Assembly: GCF_000499385.1 (NCBI RefSeq)
Contig: NW_013655030.1
Location: forward strand, 73,727 to 137,726
Origin: Eimeria necatrix
Taxonomy: Eukaryota; Apicomplexa; Conoidasida; Eucoccidiorida; Eimeriidae
Direction: 5' to 3'
Length of the DNA: 64,000 bases
Part shown: positions 13,572-25,677 of the stretch, one piece after another
Position numbering within the stretch: the stretch's first letter is position 1
Layout: each line of letters opens with the position of its first letter
The notes under the pieces: model-generated
The model's database searches: none
Seen by the model: the letters and a program-made list of their open reading frames with translations, nothing else
What the model was told of the DNA's origin: nothing
Position numbers and translations under genes: made by a program

Positions 13572-14024
13572 CTACTGCAGTGGCGTCTGCGTAATATGCG
13601 TGTCTAGCTTTGCCACAGGAACTGGGACCTCAACATAACGCGGCACATAAATGGGTACGGGGACGTCAACATACGTTGGCGAAAGACGTGGAGCGGCGAA
13701 AACCTGGGGACGATTGTCAAAACAACTCACAATCCAAAAGTGATACCTAGGAAGTTTTCCCTTTGGAAACTGGACAGCGATGGCTGTCAACCAGCTAGAT
13801 GCTCACAGGAGCCATTTCATAGACAGCATTAGGCAGTTAACTGTACTACGAGTAAGAAAGGGCGCTACTCAGCTGCGCAAACATACTGTTGTCGTAATTC
13901 GCTTCACTGGGACAGGCGTTGACATCATCGGCCCCCTTTCATCTGCTTGGCATAATTGCAGCGTGGTTGTTGGTCTCTCCTTTAAGCCTCTGGCTTGTAA
14001 AACATCCTTTCGGCTATTCTCCAT
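13572..14024 (-). CDS. Small protein with alveolin-like Val/Pro repeats (89 aa, 2 exons)
   Basis: Exon 1 is 13887-14024 (ATG, MENSRKDV, ending KRITTT), with donor GTATGT. Exon 2 is 13572-13703, with acceptor CCCCAG. Both join at phase 0 across a 183-base intron. The second half contains YVDVPVPIYVPRYVEVPVPV, the charged Val-Pro periodicity typical of alveolins, the intermediate-filament-like proteins under the alveolate pellicle (inner membrane complex). The first exon ends with a related TPVPVKR. At 89 aa it is much shorter than classical alveolins, so it may be a mini-alveolin, a pellicle-associated protein, or one end of a longer gene whose other exons I missed. Location at the parasite cortex is inference from the repeat. 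Confidence 0.62.
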
Positions 14025-15123
14025 TTGGTGTCCGTGGAAATTTGATCAGTTCGGCGAGTTCCGCTGATTCAAACTGCACGGTCGTAGAGACGCTGTCCTG
14101 AGATTAATAAGAGACGCTGAACACGAAAGATTCTCGATTGAAAACAGCCAGTAGCTCAAGAGCTCTGCCGACCTAGGGCTGTTTTCATCGCCTCCGCCTC
14201 CTCAAACTGCCAAGACAGTGGCGCATGAATCTGGAACTCTGGCAAAAAAGGATTTGGTGTTGTCTTTGGAGCTAAGTACGTGTCTTTTTGGAGCGTAAAG
14301 GGAAAAATTCGAGTAAATTTACCGAGGGTACAGCTTGGTGTGACAGCTTAATTGTTACTGGCAAGGCGACTTGGGCACGGTCATCGATAGGCGGGTAGTT
14401 AGCCGATGAAAGACTACTAGAACAGGCTGCGCTTCCGTGTTAAAGCGATAGAAACGGCGATGTGCCACAGATCTAGTCAGAAGTATTTGTGTAGGGAGGG
14501 ACTGAATGAATGGAGGCGCAGTTTAGGAGAAGGTGATCGACGGAATTCACCGCCGTCGGGGCTGGAGAGACAGAGTTGTTTAGCGCGCTCAAATCGTTTG
14601 AATGATGCGTCTCCCCGCTTTCCGCATTGACATATTATTGGCCTGGAGTCCACGCGAAACAGCAAGAGACCAAGCTATAGTGGCTCTCACCCTGCGTTGT
14701 CGAGCTCTGCCATCCAGCCTTTCTCTGAAGCGACACTGGCGTTCGTTATTGCACTGGAAAACTACCTGAATTGCATTTCTGAGTCTTTTTTATGAGATAT
14801 GTTTGCTTGTTTTTGCATGGCGCGCAAGAAGGAGCAAGTGCGACGCTGAATTCTCTGCTGTAACTAGTGACCGTGGTGTTGTGTTTGGTCAGGGATTAAA
14901 CATCGTCGCTTAGCGTTTACTATCCCAAGAGTGGACAAGAAAAAACACGAAGAAAGGGGTTCCGGGCTCTTCCAGTCCACTGCTTTTACCCATTGCGTGT
15001 GGGAGTTAACTGCAGTTCGCTGGACCTAAATATTAAATATGAGCAAGCGGACCATTTATTGCACGTTCATACGAGACAGTACTCTGCACACTGTGAAACC
15101 TAAGTGCCTCTTGCCTCACTAAA
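14025..15123. other. Stretch with no supported gene (divergent promoter region)
   Basis: About 1.1 kb between the start of the alveolin-like gene (-) and the 15.1 kb ORF (+). No open frame with convincing composition was found, so it probably contains both promoters. Confidence 0.4.
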
Positions 15124-15699
15124 ATGAACAACTCAGGATCAATACAGCAGCTTAGTGTCCCAGGAAAGCGGCCACGTTGGACGCTGAACCCATACAGCTC
15201 AGCAAACCGCCTTCATGTGCACCTGCTTCAACAAAATTTTAGCTCCGCGGGTGGTGCTGACACCAACGTAACTGTTCCCCTTTCTTGGCTGAAACGAAGA
15301 CGCTCTCCACGGCTGTGGAATTCGCAAGCTATTGAAGCAGCAGTGGCAACTGTCAGGTTGCGCGCGAGGCGCAACCACCAGCCTCTTGTAGCTACATCCT
15401 TTGCTGGAGAGACTTCTGTTTACTCAAGGCATCAAACCGATCCACCAAATTCGCACTTGTCAGCTGGAGGGTTCATTGTTGAGCCAGTGCCGGCTCCTCT
15501 CTTTTGTTCGCTTTCGGGATCACTGAAACTGGAGCCATTCCTCTACACAGACAGTGTGGAGCTTCCCAGCGAAGGCTCGAAAGAAGAAGGTAACAATGCA
15601 GTAGCTGAGAGGAAAGTGAAGACAGAGGGAGTTTATGCACAACGCAGCGTGGTAGTACTTGCAGATACCGTGCAGTCTAAGGTGAAGCTGCAGGAGTGA
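15124..15699 (+). CDS. Hypothetical protein, 191 aa, single exon
   Basis: Uninterrupted ATG-to-TGA frame on the plus strand. The protein starts MNNSGSIQQLSVPGKRPRW. It is basic in the first half, with a KRRRSP patch near residues 58-63 that could act as a nuclear localisation signal. The second half is acidic and Ser-rich, and there is no transmembrane segment. No domain is recognised. It is the longest frame in the region on either strand and has coding-like composition. An intron-containing alternative cannot be excluded. Confidence 0.5.
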   Translation: MNNSGSIQQLSVPGKRPRWTLNPYSSANRLHVHLLQQNFSSAGGADTNVTVPLSWLKRRRSPRLWNSQAIEAAVATVRLRARRNHQPLVATSFAGETSVYSRHQTDPPNSHLSAGGFIVEPVPAPLFCSLSGSLKLEPFLYTDSVELPSEGSKEEGNNAVAERKVKTEGVYAQRSVVVLADTVQSKVKLQE

Positions 15700-15776
15700 C
15701 AAAGTAGCTGGATTTTCGGATCGTCAAGGGAAATTGTGGATTTGGAGTCAGCCTTTTGTAGGATATTAAAGCCAGC

Positions 15777-16100
15777 TTAGCATGCTGGGGTTGCCGGCCT
15801 CACGCCCCTCAAGTGGTTCATCTTTTTGAAGGAGCATTGAGCTGTTGAAGTCGCATATCTCTGTTTCGCACTACAATTGTTGAGCCAGTCAACCTGACCA
15901 GGATTCCGGCGAGCATTAAAAGTAACCCGCCCCCGCAATGTCTCAAGAAGAATTTCGTGGGTACGACGACTACATTTTCTTTCCCACAACTCATCCGTTT
16001 TTCCCTTTGCCAAGTACCTCGTAATTCTCCAGTCGTGGAGTTGCTGCAGTACTCTGCATTGTCCATTCCATGAACCGAAGCCCTGAGGGAGTAAAACCAT
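15777..16100 (-). CDS. Hypothetical protein, about 107 aa, convergent with the 15.1 kb ORF
   Basis: Minus-strand ATG at 16100 (MVLLPQGFGSW), basic, ending RPATPAC. An overlapping minus-strand frame (15818-16105) is also open and encodes a hydrophobic segment, so the true frame is uncertain. No family is recognised. It is included because the stop codons of the two neighbouring frames face each other, with 77 bases between them, as expected for a convergent pair. Confidence 0.28.
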   Translation of the reverse strand: MVLLPQGFGSWNGQCRVLQQLHDWRITRYLAKGKTDELWERKCSRRTHEILLETLRGRVTFNARRNPGQVDWLNNCSAKQRYATSTAQCSFKKMNHLRGVRPATPAC

Positions 16101-16528
16101 ACCATGGAGCGGAGCCACGCTGAAGCCTAGTTCCGGCCTATGTGGGTGCGTCGTGTGTGGAGGGAACGTTCTTTCTCCTAGTATTATGGAGCTTGTCTCC
16201 ACATAAGCTGGTGTTCAACAGCTGAACATTGCGTCAGGCAAACTGGTCGTCCTCTGCATCTCCGAGCGTCCAGAGAAGCATGAGCATTGAATTCGACGCT
16301 AAGGTTGGGGCAGGCTTTCATGCTGTTCCGCTTATGCTTCCATCAGAGACGGTGCTTCGATTGGTTGCAACACGCCCTCATGTGGCTGCATTCATGCCAT
16401 AAGCACGCACCCTGAGTTTTCTCGTGGCATTTGCCTGCCTTACCTGGGGCCTTGCTTGCAATTGCACAGACAGTTGTTGGCGTGAAGCCAGTGCGAAAAA
16501 GATGCCAACCAACGGTCATGTGGGTCTG

Positions 16529-19500
16529 TCACATTTTGGCTAGTGGATTGACTCCAGATTGCCTGGAGGGTGTTGGCATCGTCGGCAGCCGGGAAGAGAT
16601 CCTGGACGTAGCTGGGATAGGCTTGTGTACAAGCGTGTCCACGTTTGTCACAACTGCCGCAGCATGTTCAGTATCGCACGGCGTATGCTCGGGCCCTCTG
16701 CTCAGTGATTGCCCCGTTTCGAACGGGTGCTTGGTGGACTCTACGGCTTGCGCTGATGCTTGTGGCTTGTTTGTTGCTGCTTCGTACAGCTGATTGCCTA
16801 ACGTTGTACCCACAGGCTTCTTCCCCAGAGTCTCCAGGCTTTTGGTTCCATTTTTCTGAGATGGCAAAGAGTATGTCTTAGACAAGCGCGATGCAGATGA
16901 AACCCCTAAAACCTCAGTGAACTGCCTTACGCCTTCGTCTAAAACAGGAGCTGCCACAGACGACTTTGCAGCTTTGACTCTCGATGCTTTTCTCAACAAG
17001 TGTGGATTTTCCTCCTTAGCACCAAGAGACGCCTTATTTGAGCTTCCCGTTGGCAAGCTCTGCACATCACCTCCTCCGCAAATTTCTGCTGGACTTTCGG
17101 CTGAAAGGGCCGAGCTGTCCGCTCTTTGCTGTGTCGATCGGGCTTCAGGCTGAGAGGATTGTCCTTTCACGTCTAATGGCAAACAGGAGCTCTCCGTTTC
17201 GGAGAAAGATCGGCTATTCGTGCACTTGCGATGGTCCCAAAGTGAATGCTCCGGCTCGTTGTCCTGGCCAGCACGGACGTTGCCAAAGTTTTTTGATTGC
17301 TGGCCTAATTTGTCCGTCGATGCAAGGCTAAAATGCTGTTTTGGTGAAGTCCCATGCCCCTTAGATTCTGTCAAGGGGCCTGCCTTAGATCCTGTCAGAG
17401 CGAGTCCATCCACTTGTACTGAAGTTGACACTGGCAGAGAGCTCTTCGTGCCTATTACCGAAGTTGTGTTTGGATCCAACGATGCAGAGAAATCGTCGCT
17501 TTGAGTGTTTACGCTTTGCACGACAGGCGCGGAAGCACTGCCTAAAGATGAGGTTCCGCGGATCATGGAGTCGGTTTCATCAACTGCAAATTTCTTAGCA
17601 GCTGCTTCCATCAAAGTACCTGTCGTTTTAGTATGCAGTAAGCCTCCTGGTGTCCTGCCAGGTGCATTTGAGGGTGAACTAGTTTCAGCAGATTCGGCAT
17701 TGTTCTTGTCTTTTCCTTTCACTGGATCGCTATGGACACGTACTAGAGCAGGCTCTGCACATCCTCTCATGTTGCCGGCTGACACCTTGCTCCTTTTTTT
17801 CTTCTTCTCAGCACGCCGTTCCAAAGGTGCTGGTGATCCGGTCTTTGTGAAAACGGGTGCTTCCGGAAGGCATGTAGTTGACGCTGCGCTCTGGGGAGTG
17901 CCCACCTGTGTATGTACCAGTGTGCCGCTGCGAACAGAGATTTTCGAAGCCTGTTTTCGACGGTCTTTAGGAGCTTTCCATTTCTCAGAAGCTGAAGCCG
18001 CTTCAAAACTATTTCCATCCGGGTGTCCTTGCAACTGTGCCTGACCTACGTCGCTTCCTTTCGTTTGAGACACTTCTGGCATCATATCAGCGTGTGTCTT
18101 TGCCTCGCTTGCTTTCACACCGATGTCGTTGCAAACCGCTTCAGCGGCCCCAGAGCTTGAATGCCCAATTATATCTTCTGATAAGAGAGCCCCATGGTCA
18201 AGAAGGAATAAGTAAACTGAGCAGGAAACCAAAAAGCGCCACTCAAGACATCTAAATTATGCATTCAGATTTCGGATCAACTAATACTTGGCCACTGTAC
18301 AGCAAAGATGAGCTACAAGCTACCCTAGGAGTCACATGCTCCTTACCACTGCTGCCCGGATAGGTACAATCCAATGCGGTGTTACCAGAAGCACTGATGG
18401 CGTTAATATACTCTCTGCTACTGCGGCGTTGTATAATAAGGCTAATAATGCCCAGACAAGCCTGAAACAATGCGTCAGGAAATCAACAGCCTTTATGCGG
18501 AAATCGTTTTGGAGAGGTTGGTACCAGCATAAGACGCTGTACATAGTGTCGGTTGAGGTGAAACTGCACTGGGCTTTGTTTGGAAGCTGTGAAATTCTCA
18601 AAATAGCAGAAGGACGAAGCATTGAGGAGTAGATTTACATTTTTAGCGCACGCGATCATCAGCAGCGTCCAGGCACTAGGGTATGACCTTGCTTCCACGT
18701 CAGTGCCAGGGTCTGCCAGGAGATAATTTACAAGCCGTTCTTGCTGGTGAAGTAGACACAGCTGAGGGGTTGTAAAGATCTCTCCATAGCCCCTGATGCA
18801 AGGACAAAGAAAGGGAAAAGGGAGTGGCCCGATGATAAGCACCCGTAGTCTCATGGAAAGCCACAACAGCAATGATTTGGAGTTCGACAACTGGTCGCTA
18901 AGCTGCTGAAAAGCCAGAAATGTCTGCAGAAACGAGATACTTTTGCAGTCAATGCAGAATTATCTCCGGGTAACTGAACAACTTACGGCTGTTTGTAGGT
19001 ACAGATGGGGATGTTCCAAAAGGCGCGATAGTTACGCAAACTCTCCAGGTCTCCTTCTGCGCGTTACACATTCAGCGCGTTGTAATGGAAATTATATGAA
19101 TGAATGCCTCTGCCTCTCAGGTTCGGTTCCATTCATGCCGGCAAATCTGCCGGAGCCCTTGAGTCACATGCGTCATAGCCTCTCAAAAGCATAGTGGAGT
19201 AGTGCTAGAGAACTTCCAGATGTCAAGGCTCACTCACGTGTTACGGTGTCGTACAACTGCTGCCTGCTAGGCTGTTCTTCAACGAAGTGACGGTAGGGTG
19301 AGCACGGGCTGACGTAAAGATGCTTGGTACGGGGGTCCTGAGAAGGGAAAACTGACAAAGATGGACCCCTTGGACTACGTCTCCTGAAATCCCCCTATAA
19401 TGACGGTATTTGCACTGCTTGGTCCCTACTGAGCATAGTGAGCTCACTCAAGTGGTGAAGATGAGCTACATTTTACCCAGAGCGCCGTAAAATGCGAATC

Positions 19501-19564
19501 AAAGCACTAATTCAGGTATAGTATCAAGCCGGGGAGTGCTCAGCCTCACCAAGAGGTTATCCAT
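16529..19564 (-). CDS. Ankyrin-repeat protein with long disordered C-terminal tail (713 aa, 6 exons)
   Basis: Exons: 19550-19564 (tentative start, MDNLL), 19238-19337, 18987-19056, 18639-18792, 18347-18461, 16529-18216. All joins are GT-AG and in phase. Residues 39 to about 175 form ankyrin-type helices: GDLESLRNYRAFWN, LVNYLLADPGTDVEARS, WTLLMIACA, NAISASGNTALDC, VYLFLLDHGALLSE. The remaining 540 residues are Ser/Thr/Lys-rich and disordered. The ankyrin exons correspond one-to-one with those of the plus-strand gene at 23.2-24.5 kb: one exon is exactly 70 nt in both, and all four intron phases are the same. Ankyrin repeats bind proteins; the partner is unknown. The 15-nt first coding exon is the least certain part. 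Several plus-strand frames inside the last exon are shadows. Confidence 0.8.
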
Positions 19565-21462
19565 CTTCAAGGAAACGTTCAGGAGCTGCAGTAAATGAGG
19601 GATAATTGAGAAGGTCAGTACCCACGTAATCTGCTCACGGCGGCCTGCTTAGACACATCTCGATGGGCATGCAAGGAAAGGACCTTAATCTGCGGCGTTG
19701 CCTACACAACAGAGAAAATAAAAACTTTAAAAGTACGATTATGCTCCTAAAATGAAAAGGATGTGTACTGCTGACAAGTGTACATCGGTAACACTCAAGA
19801 TGTGTTTTAGGCAGGGGGATAACACGATGGGCAATCGAGTTAGTTGCTACCATGACCGTCGCCGACAGTGATGCCCGTCCAGCGGCTCTGCTGCACACTA
19901 ACCTTGAAAAAGAAGTAAACAGAACGTAGAAATACTTCACGAACGAGTGAAGTCTGGCTTAAATGCTTCAGCGTTACTTCTTGATAGTCACCTATACAGA
20001 AGCAGCAGACAGGCCACCAACTTTGTCGCTCGCTGCTGCAGGGCATTGGCTTTGAGCTTGTTACCTGCTGAAGGAAATAAACAGCTTTGCATTATGCAAA
20101 AAAATTGGGTTTCCCACGTTTTTTTCCATGAAGGTGTGGAGGATCGCCAAAAATGTATTCAATTCGCTGTTCCAACCAGCTGGGGACACACTGGGCTCGC
20201 AGGAGATAAAACTGTCCCTCACCAAAACAAGAAGGGTATGGATGAATCACTACGTCAGGAAGAGGCATCCTTGCGTATAGAAATGAACGAGGTTTAGTCC
20301 GTTGGTTTTGGCCGTAAGCTCTAAACACTCCGATACCTTCAACGGGATGGGCCAATTGCTTAAGCCATCGTACGAACAGGAGCAGAAGTACACTGCCAAG
20401 ACAAAAACGAAAAAAACAACAACTGATGTGTGTGAAGATTTAAGACCCAACTAGAGTGCGACAGCTCACACTCCCACAGTCTCCGTTTCTTCACTCGGAT
20501 GCGACAGTAATCACTTGGCTTCGGCATCTTCCATTCGGTTGCGGGCTTTGGGCAAGCAATCCGTCTATGGATCATCATGGTTGAGAAATCACTGTAGCAT
20601 CCGAATTACTGTGGACGGTGCACTTCAGCAGAGGAGAAGGTCTAGATGTCTCTTAGGCTCTACAAGGCATCGCAAGCCTACTTTAGAGCTTCGCGACTCG
20701 AAATTTTGCAAGTAAAAAGTGTTGCTAAAAGAAAGATGAGAATAAGAACGCGGTTTCACAAAAATTGTCGCTCGAAGAAGTCTCGTGTACCCCACAGTGG
20801 CGTTATGCGGCAAGCGCCACCCCACCATTTCAACAGCTGCTAGCCAAGGCCAAGTCTCATCACCAGGGCTAGAGAAGAAAGCCAGCCCTCCCCAATAATG
20901 TTGTAGCTCCAGAGAGAAGACAAACTGAGTCACATGCTTGAGGGGCCGTCAATAATTTTTGTGTTCATAGAGGAGCGCACACAACTGAATGCAAACGGCA
21001 GGCTGAAGTCTATCCCAAAAGCAAATCTGAGATGCGAAATGGAACCAGCCAGTTGGAATTAGAGTGTCACTGCAGTGACGGTAAGGAGGACGCCTTATCC
21101 AAGAGGAATCATACGTAAGACCAAAGCGCCGTCTCCAAAGAGTATAAGTGAAACATGATACACGCGTTGCAAAATTTCGAAAACAGAAGTTTATCCTTCA
21201 AAAGGTTCCCTTTTTTCCTTCCTTCCCGTCCAATGTGCAGTATTACTGTCTGTCCCTACGACTTCCGTTTTTCCTTCTAAGCCGTTTAGCCCGAGTATGG
21301 TTCTTGCTCTCCTTTTGGTTTGGTTCGTTGGGAGTTTTCTTAGATTCGTGAGAAGCAACGCAAAAAATTCTGCTGAATGCTCATTCTCCATTGGAGACGC
21401 ACCTGTCATGTGCGGCTGCTATTCGCGGCCGGAAATGCCTTTCAGTTGCAGGTAAAGTGACA
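19565..21462. other. About 1.9 kb without a supported gene
   Basis: Upstream of the minus-strand ankyrin gene and downstream of the small 21.5 kb gene. Short frames exist on both strands (for example 19947-20297 + and 20092-20355 -), but none has a domain or a consistent splice chain. It should contain a promoter and a 3' UTR. Confidence 0.4.
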
Positions 21463-21959
21463 TTAACCAGAAAAGGGAGTTGCAGTTCCAGCCAGAATCT
21501 TGGTTGCTCTGTCATCAAGGAATGAAGAAAGTTTTTCCGTTCTAGTTGACTTCTTCAAATCCCTCAGTAGGCTTGATTCCCACTCCCTTATATCGTTGCT
21601 GCGGTTCATGCGTTTACCTGCTGCTGCTCGTGCTTGTTTTGCAAAGGCACCACCGCTGCGAAGCAGGAACTTTATTTCGCAGCAACGCTGAGATGAATAT
21701 TACAGTGTACTGGTAAGGTACGGAGTCCAAATTAGAAGGGCAGTTATACTGGGCCGTTACTTACCCCAGCAGCTGCAACGCACTCGCGCTGCGCCGGCGT
21801 GTCATCTGAAGACGCAGCTTGCCATTCTAATGTGCGTGGTAAGCGCGGCGTGGATATTTTTACTTCCATAGCTGCCCACTCCAACGCAAATACATCTAAC
21901 TTCAAAACTGATTTCCACCTTCCGAGCCGAGAAACGCCAGCCGTTCCGCGACGCTTCAT
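21463..21959 (-). CDS. Hypothetical basic/coiled protein, 139 aa, 2 exons
   Basis: Exon 1 is 21765-21959, from a true ATG (MKRRGTAGVSRLGRWKS) to donor GTAAGT. Exon 2 is 21463-21687 and ends ATPFSG then TAA. The phase is 0. The second half is charged and predicted helical (NDIREWESSLLRDLKKSTR, then TEKLSSFLDDRATKILAG). No family is recognised and there are no membrane segments. The position between two ankyrin paralogues may be fortuitous. The frame continuing past an internal GGTAAACG, which could be a donor, argues for a two-exon rather than a three-exon gene. Confidence 0.58.
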
Positions 21960-23168
21960 GTTGCGTCTTCATAGAGCAACGTTCCAGGCCCGTGCCCCCT
22001 TGTCATCTACGTTTTAAGCTTTTCTTACTGTTGCAAGCTAGTAAGACTGAGCCCATTAGGGGACTTATATGTGCAACATGGAAAGGAACGAACCTTCCTT
22101 GACGCTGAAGACTTCCGCGCCACACTTGGAGACGGCAACATACGCACGTGACCCTAGCACCACAGAGAGCCAACTTGGGAACTTTTCGCGCGACCGTAGT
22201 GTTATCCATTCATGAACAAGCTGTCATGGTTCTCTTGGAGAAGGCAAAATTGGCAAAAAGTAACCACAGATCCCAGTACACATGAAGGTAACTGACACAG
22301 GCCACTGCCGCCCCGCTCCACACTAAGCTGCATATAGTCCTTGTTATTAATATGGCTAGTGAGTAAAGAAGGCAGAATGGATTGGTTTCGTGTGTTTTTG
22401 TATCTTAGCCCATTCCATGATGCTGCTAGCGCAACAGTTCCAACTTCCGCAGGGGTTCCCGCTTTCTGGCTCACCGTACGTGGAGCATGCCACACATTAA
22501 GGAAGATTTACTTACAAACTTATGTGGAGTCAGCAAAAAATAGACAACAACTGCAAATTAACCATCTTCCTGCTGCCAAGTAGTGCATTTGGGTCCAGTG
22601 GTTCGACCTGCAGCGTTGGCTCACAGTTGCGGGCTCCCCATCGACCATCGCAGCTACTGTCAGCAGGGTCTCCAACCACTTGAGCATAGTCGCTTTCTAG
22701 GCAAACTGCATGTTAAAGCTGTGAAGTAAATAGTCTTTAAGCAAAAGCGAAGAAGCAAGAGCTCAGGGAACAGTGGACTGGCTCGACTGGGTGGCAGCAG
22801 ACTGCTTCCGATAATCGAAGCCATTCGACTCAGCACAAATTCGCTGAGGACACTATTCTCCCGGCGCACGAGCGTACGTTTACACCAGCTGGAACCAGAG
22901 CCTGCCTCATCCACCAAAAGCGCGGGACAGTTAGAACAAGATCCGGCAATCCCCATGTCATCGCAGGCGTAACAGCTGATCAGAGCCTTTCTGGGGCGTG
23001 TAACTATTGCTACCTTCTCTCGGTGCCTGGACATAGGCTTAGGTTTTGCCTATCGATTCTTCTTAGGCCATTTTCACCCCAACCCCTGCTAGAAGATAGT
23101 ACCTCTTCATCGCCATTTTGCGATTTCAGACCATCCCCTGAGCGGCTGCGTCTGCGGCGAGTGTCAAG
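21960..23168. other. Intergenic region with one weak minus-strand ORF (22660-23034)
   Basis: The ORF at 22660-23034 (-) begins with a real ATG (MSRHREKVAIVTRPRKA) and would be divergent from the ankyrin gene at 23169, but its second half becomes hydrophobic and domain-free and no splice chain supports it. The rest shows nothing gene-like. It probably includes the promoters of the flanking divergent genes. Confidence 0.35.
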
Positions 23169-24467
23169 ATGGCGACCTTTCACATAGAGAAGTCAGTCAT
23201 AGCCAGTAAGCTGTGCAGCCCATGACGTTATTGGGACTACCCTATTCGAACACCCGCAGCTGCCGGTAGATGGGGGGGCGCCTCTTTAGACCCATGAAGT
23301 GCAGCCAGACATTAGTGAGAAATGTAACGTTGTTCGTTTTAAATGCCTCGTACATCCAATGGCAACATTTCGGAGGAAGAAGGGCCCCTGAGATCGACTG
23401 GTGTTCAACGAAAGCACTCCCCAGTATGCAGTAGGCTGTTAATGCGACTCTGACTCGATGAAGTTTCTTCAACGAGCACTGTGGCTGCTTCTTGTCTGCA
23501 TATTTCACAGACGGCTCCTTGGGGACTGTGAAGGCTATGAAACGTTACTGGAATCAGCCGGTGTCCGACATGAATGATGAGTAAGATCAGCTGCTACGCC
23601 GAGCATTTAAGAGCACCAATCGCATATCTTAAAATTTCTAGATTAGCTAAACCCGACACGCCATTCGCACTTTGCCCTCCTTCTGTACAATCAGTTTACC
23701 GACGGGAGTGCCTGATATATGCAATGTTTCTCTCCATGCTTTTTTGCTGTGTTGTGCTTTTCAGATCGAACGCGTCAAAATATACGCTGCTGCAGATGGC
23801 GCTGATGCTACAAAAGAAAAAAGTCGTCGAATACCTCCTTCCACAACAAGATCTTGACCTGAACACAAAGGCCACAGATGGCACCACAGCTTTGATGACT
23901 GCATGCGACCAACAGGCAAGGGCCAACAGCTCCATTTCCTGTGTCCTGCTTTGAATGTGTGGCTCATTTAAATGCCCATAAATAATGCGTGCCATAGTCT
24001 CCGGTTGACTGCATGCGGCGTTTCAGGTCCCCGAGGACTGGGTCCAGGCAATGCTAGAGAGAGGAGCCAACAAAAGCATCAATGACGAAGACAATGAAGG
24101 CCGCACTGCTCTGGACCGTTGCGAAAAAGGATCTCCACGTACGGCTTAGATCCCCAGTTTTCGTTGATGCCTTACGTATGTGGGTCGTGATCTCGTGCAC
24201 TGCTCCTCGGGCCTATATTGCTCTCCGCTCTCCGTCAACGTAGTAGCGTGCCGCAGAGTATTCGTGGCCTCTTTGGGGTCCATCATTTGCTGCTTCAACT
24301 GCGCTTCAGTCTACTTGTTGTTGCTTAAATACGGAGCAAAGCCGCGCCCTGAGAAGCCACCAACGCCTCCCCCAGAGCCTGAGGTTACAGTTGCTGCAAG
24401 CAACCCACCAGCGAGCACAGATTCGGAAGCAACGAAAGAGACAGTGCGCTTCCACCAGTGCCGTTAG
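23169..24467 (+). CDS. Ankyrin-repeat protein, compact paralogue (175 aa, 5 exons)
   Basis: Exons: 23169-23205, 23511-23580, 23765-23915, 24027-24138, 24310-24467, all in phase. The intron after 23915 uses a GC donor (AACAG/GCAAGG); the others are GT-AG. Ankyrin units run through residues 13 to about 145: GSLGTVKAMKRYWNQP, VVEYLLPQQDLDLNTKATDG, TALMTACDQQ, AMLERGANKSINDEDNEGRT, YLLLLKYGAKPRPE. A Pro/Glu-rich tail (EKPPTPPPEPE) follows. It matches the minus-strand gene at 16.5-19.6 kb exon by exon but lacks that gene's 540-residue tail and its extra N-terminal exon. The role is protein binding; no partner is known. Confidence 0.82.
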
Positions 24468-25677
24468 TGCACCCCTAGCTCAAAACGGGAGGTAGCTTGC
24501 CTTAGAAACTGTAATGAAGGGACGTCAAGGGTAGAGGAAGAACAAATTGCCACGTTCCCATAAGTCTAAAGAATGTCAGTAAAGTGGCATATCCAGGTGC
24601 AGCCTGGCGGTAGATAGTCAAGCTGACTCTTTAGTGGCCACTGGTGGAATCAATAGCGACTAACTGCAATATCCGTAGTGTCACATGCCCGTGTGTGCGC
24701 AGCCGGAAATAGTAATGGCCGACGACGTCCCTGGCTTGGTGAGTGATTTCTCAGGTGCATCTGACCAGGTTTTGCTGTGCCCGTAGTGGGCCGAAGATAC
24801 CGAAGACGTCGCCTATGTGCTTGCTTTTATTTTCAGGAACAGCACCCCGGTTTCTGGGGCTCTATGTGTGGCTGTGGTGGTCGCTCACATAAGACTGAGG
24901 CAGTGCCTGTTTTCAAGGCCTAGCAGCTAGCGCTTGTTGCTGCTATTCGTCGGTAAATCACATGCGGCACGGAAAGCGGTCTGGCACTCTGACAGTCTTG
25001 CCAAGACTCAGTTCCGTTCCCTGTAGAATGTTCCAAGTCGGCGCGGCATCTCTTTTTAGAGGCGCCACTTCGGGGATTTGATGAGTTTGCAGTTTAGGGG
25101 TCGATGGCACGACGAACGTAGACCCAGCATATTCCCTGCGGCTGTTTCAAAGGTAACCCTTGGCTTCCATTTCTTTTGGCGTAGTGCGAAGATGCGGCTG
25201 TGCCATTCGCCGTCCTCCGTGCGGTACACGGGGAGGCCATTTTGCTGGTATACGGAGAGGCCATTTCGCAGTTATCCACGAAAGTGTTTTTTCCCTACCC
25301 ATCTCTATCCTCTGTACATTTTTACTAACGCAGACTAAATTTGGCAGGATTTTTCAAATATACAGAGCTTCCTGGGAAGGTTGGTGACTGGATGGGTAAA
25401 TCTTGGGATCACCCAGCCAAGCACAACAAAGCTAACGAGAGGCTACGTTCGGCGTTCCGTGTAAATCGCAGCTGCTACGCACAGTGCCCATCAGTCTAGA
25501 CACGCAGATGCAGGAGCTCTTCAACTTCGCTCACTGACCGAGGCACAACCTGAAAAAGCATGGGCATCACCTTCCACACAAAACGTGGGCATCACCCTTC
25601 ACCCCAGTTCAAGCCCACAAGAAAGGATCAGTCCATGTACCCTGGCGTAGGTGCCGTCGAAACAAACTGGAGTAGGT
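24468..25677. other. Spacer between convergent ankyrin and prolidase genes
   Basis: About 1.2 kb at the 3' ends of two genes. It contains a short imperfect direct repeat (25223-25243 and 25247-25267, unit GGTAYACGGRGAGGCCATTT). No supported gene. Confidence 0.45.

Noticed and set aside
17505..18044. 179-codon plus-strand ORF
   Set aside because: It lies antisense inside the long disordered last exon of the ankyrin gene, which is in the phase fixed by conserved upstream exons. It is a shadow frame.
21191..21409. Minus-strand block that looked like a further ankyrin exon of the 21.5 kb gene
   Set aside because: The second exon of that gene runs on in frame to a TAA at 21463, and no donor links it to this block.
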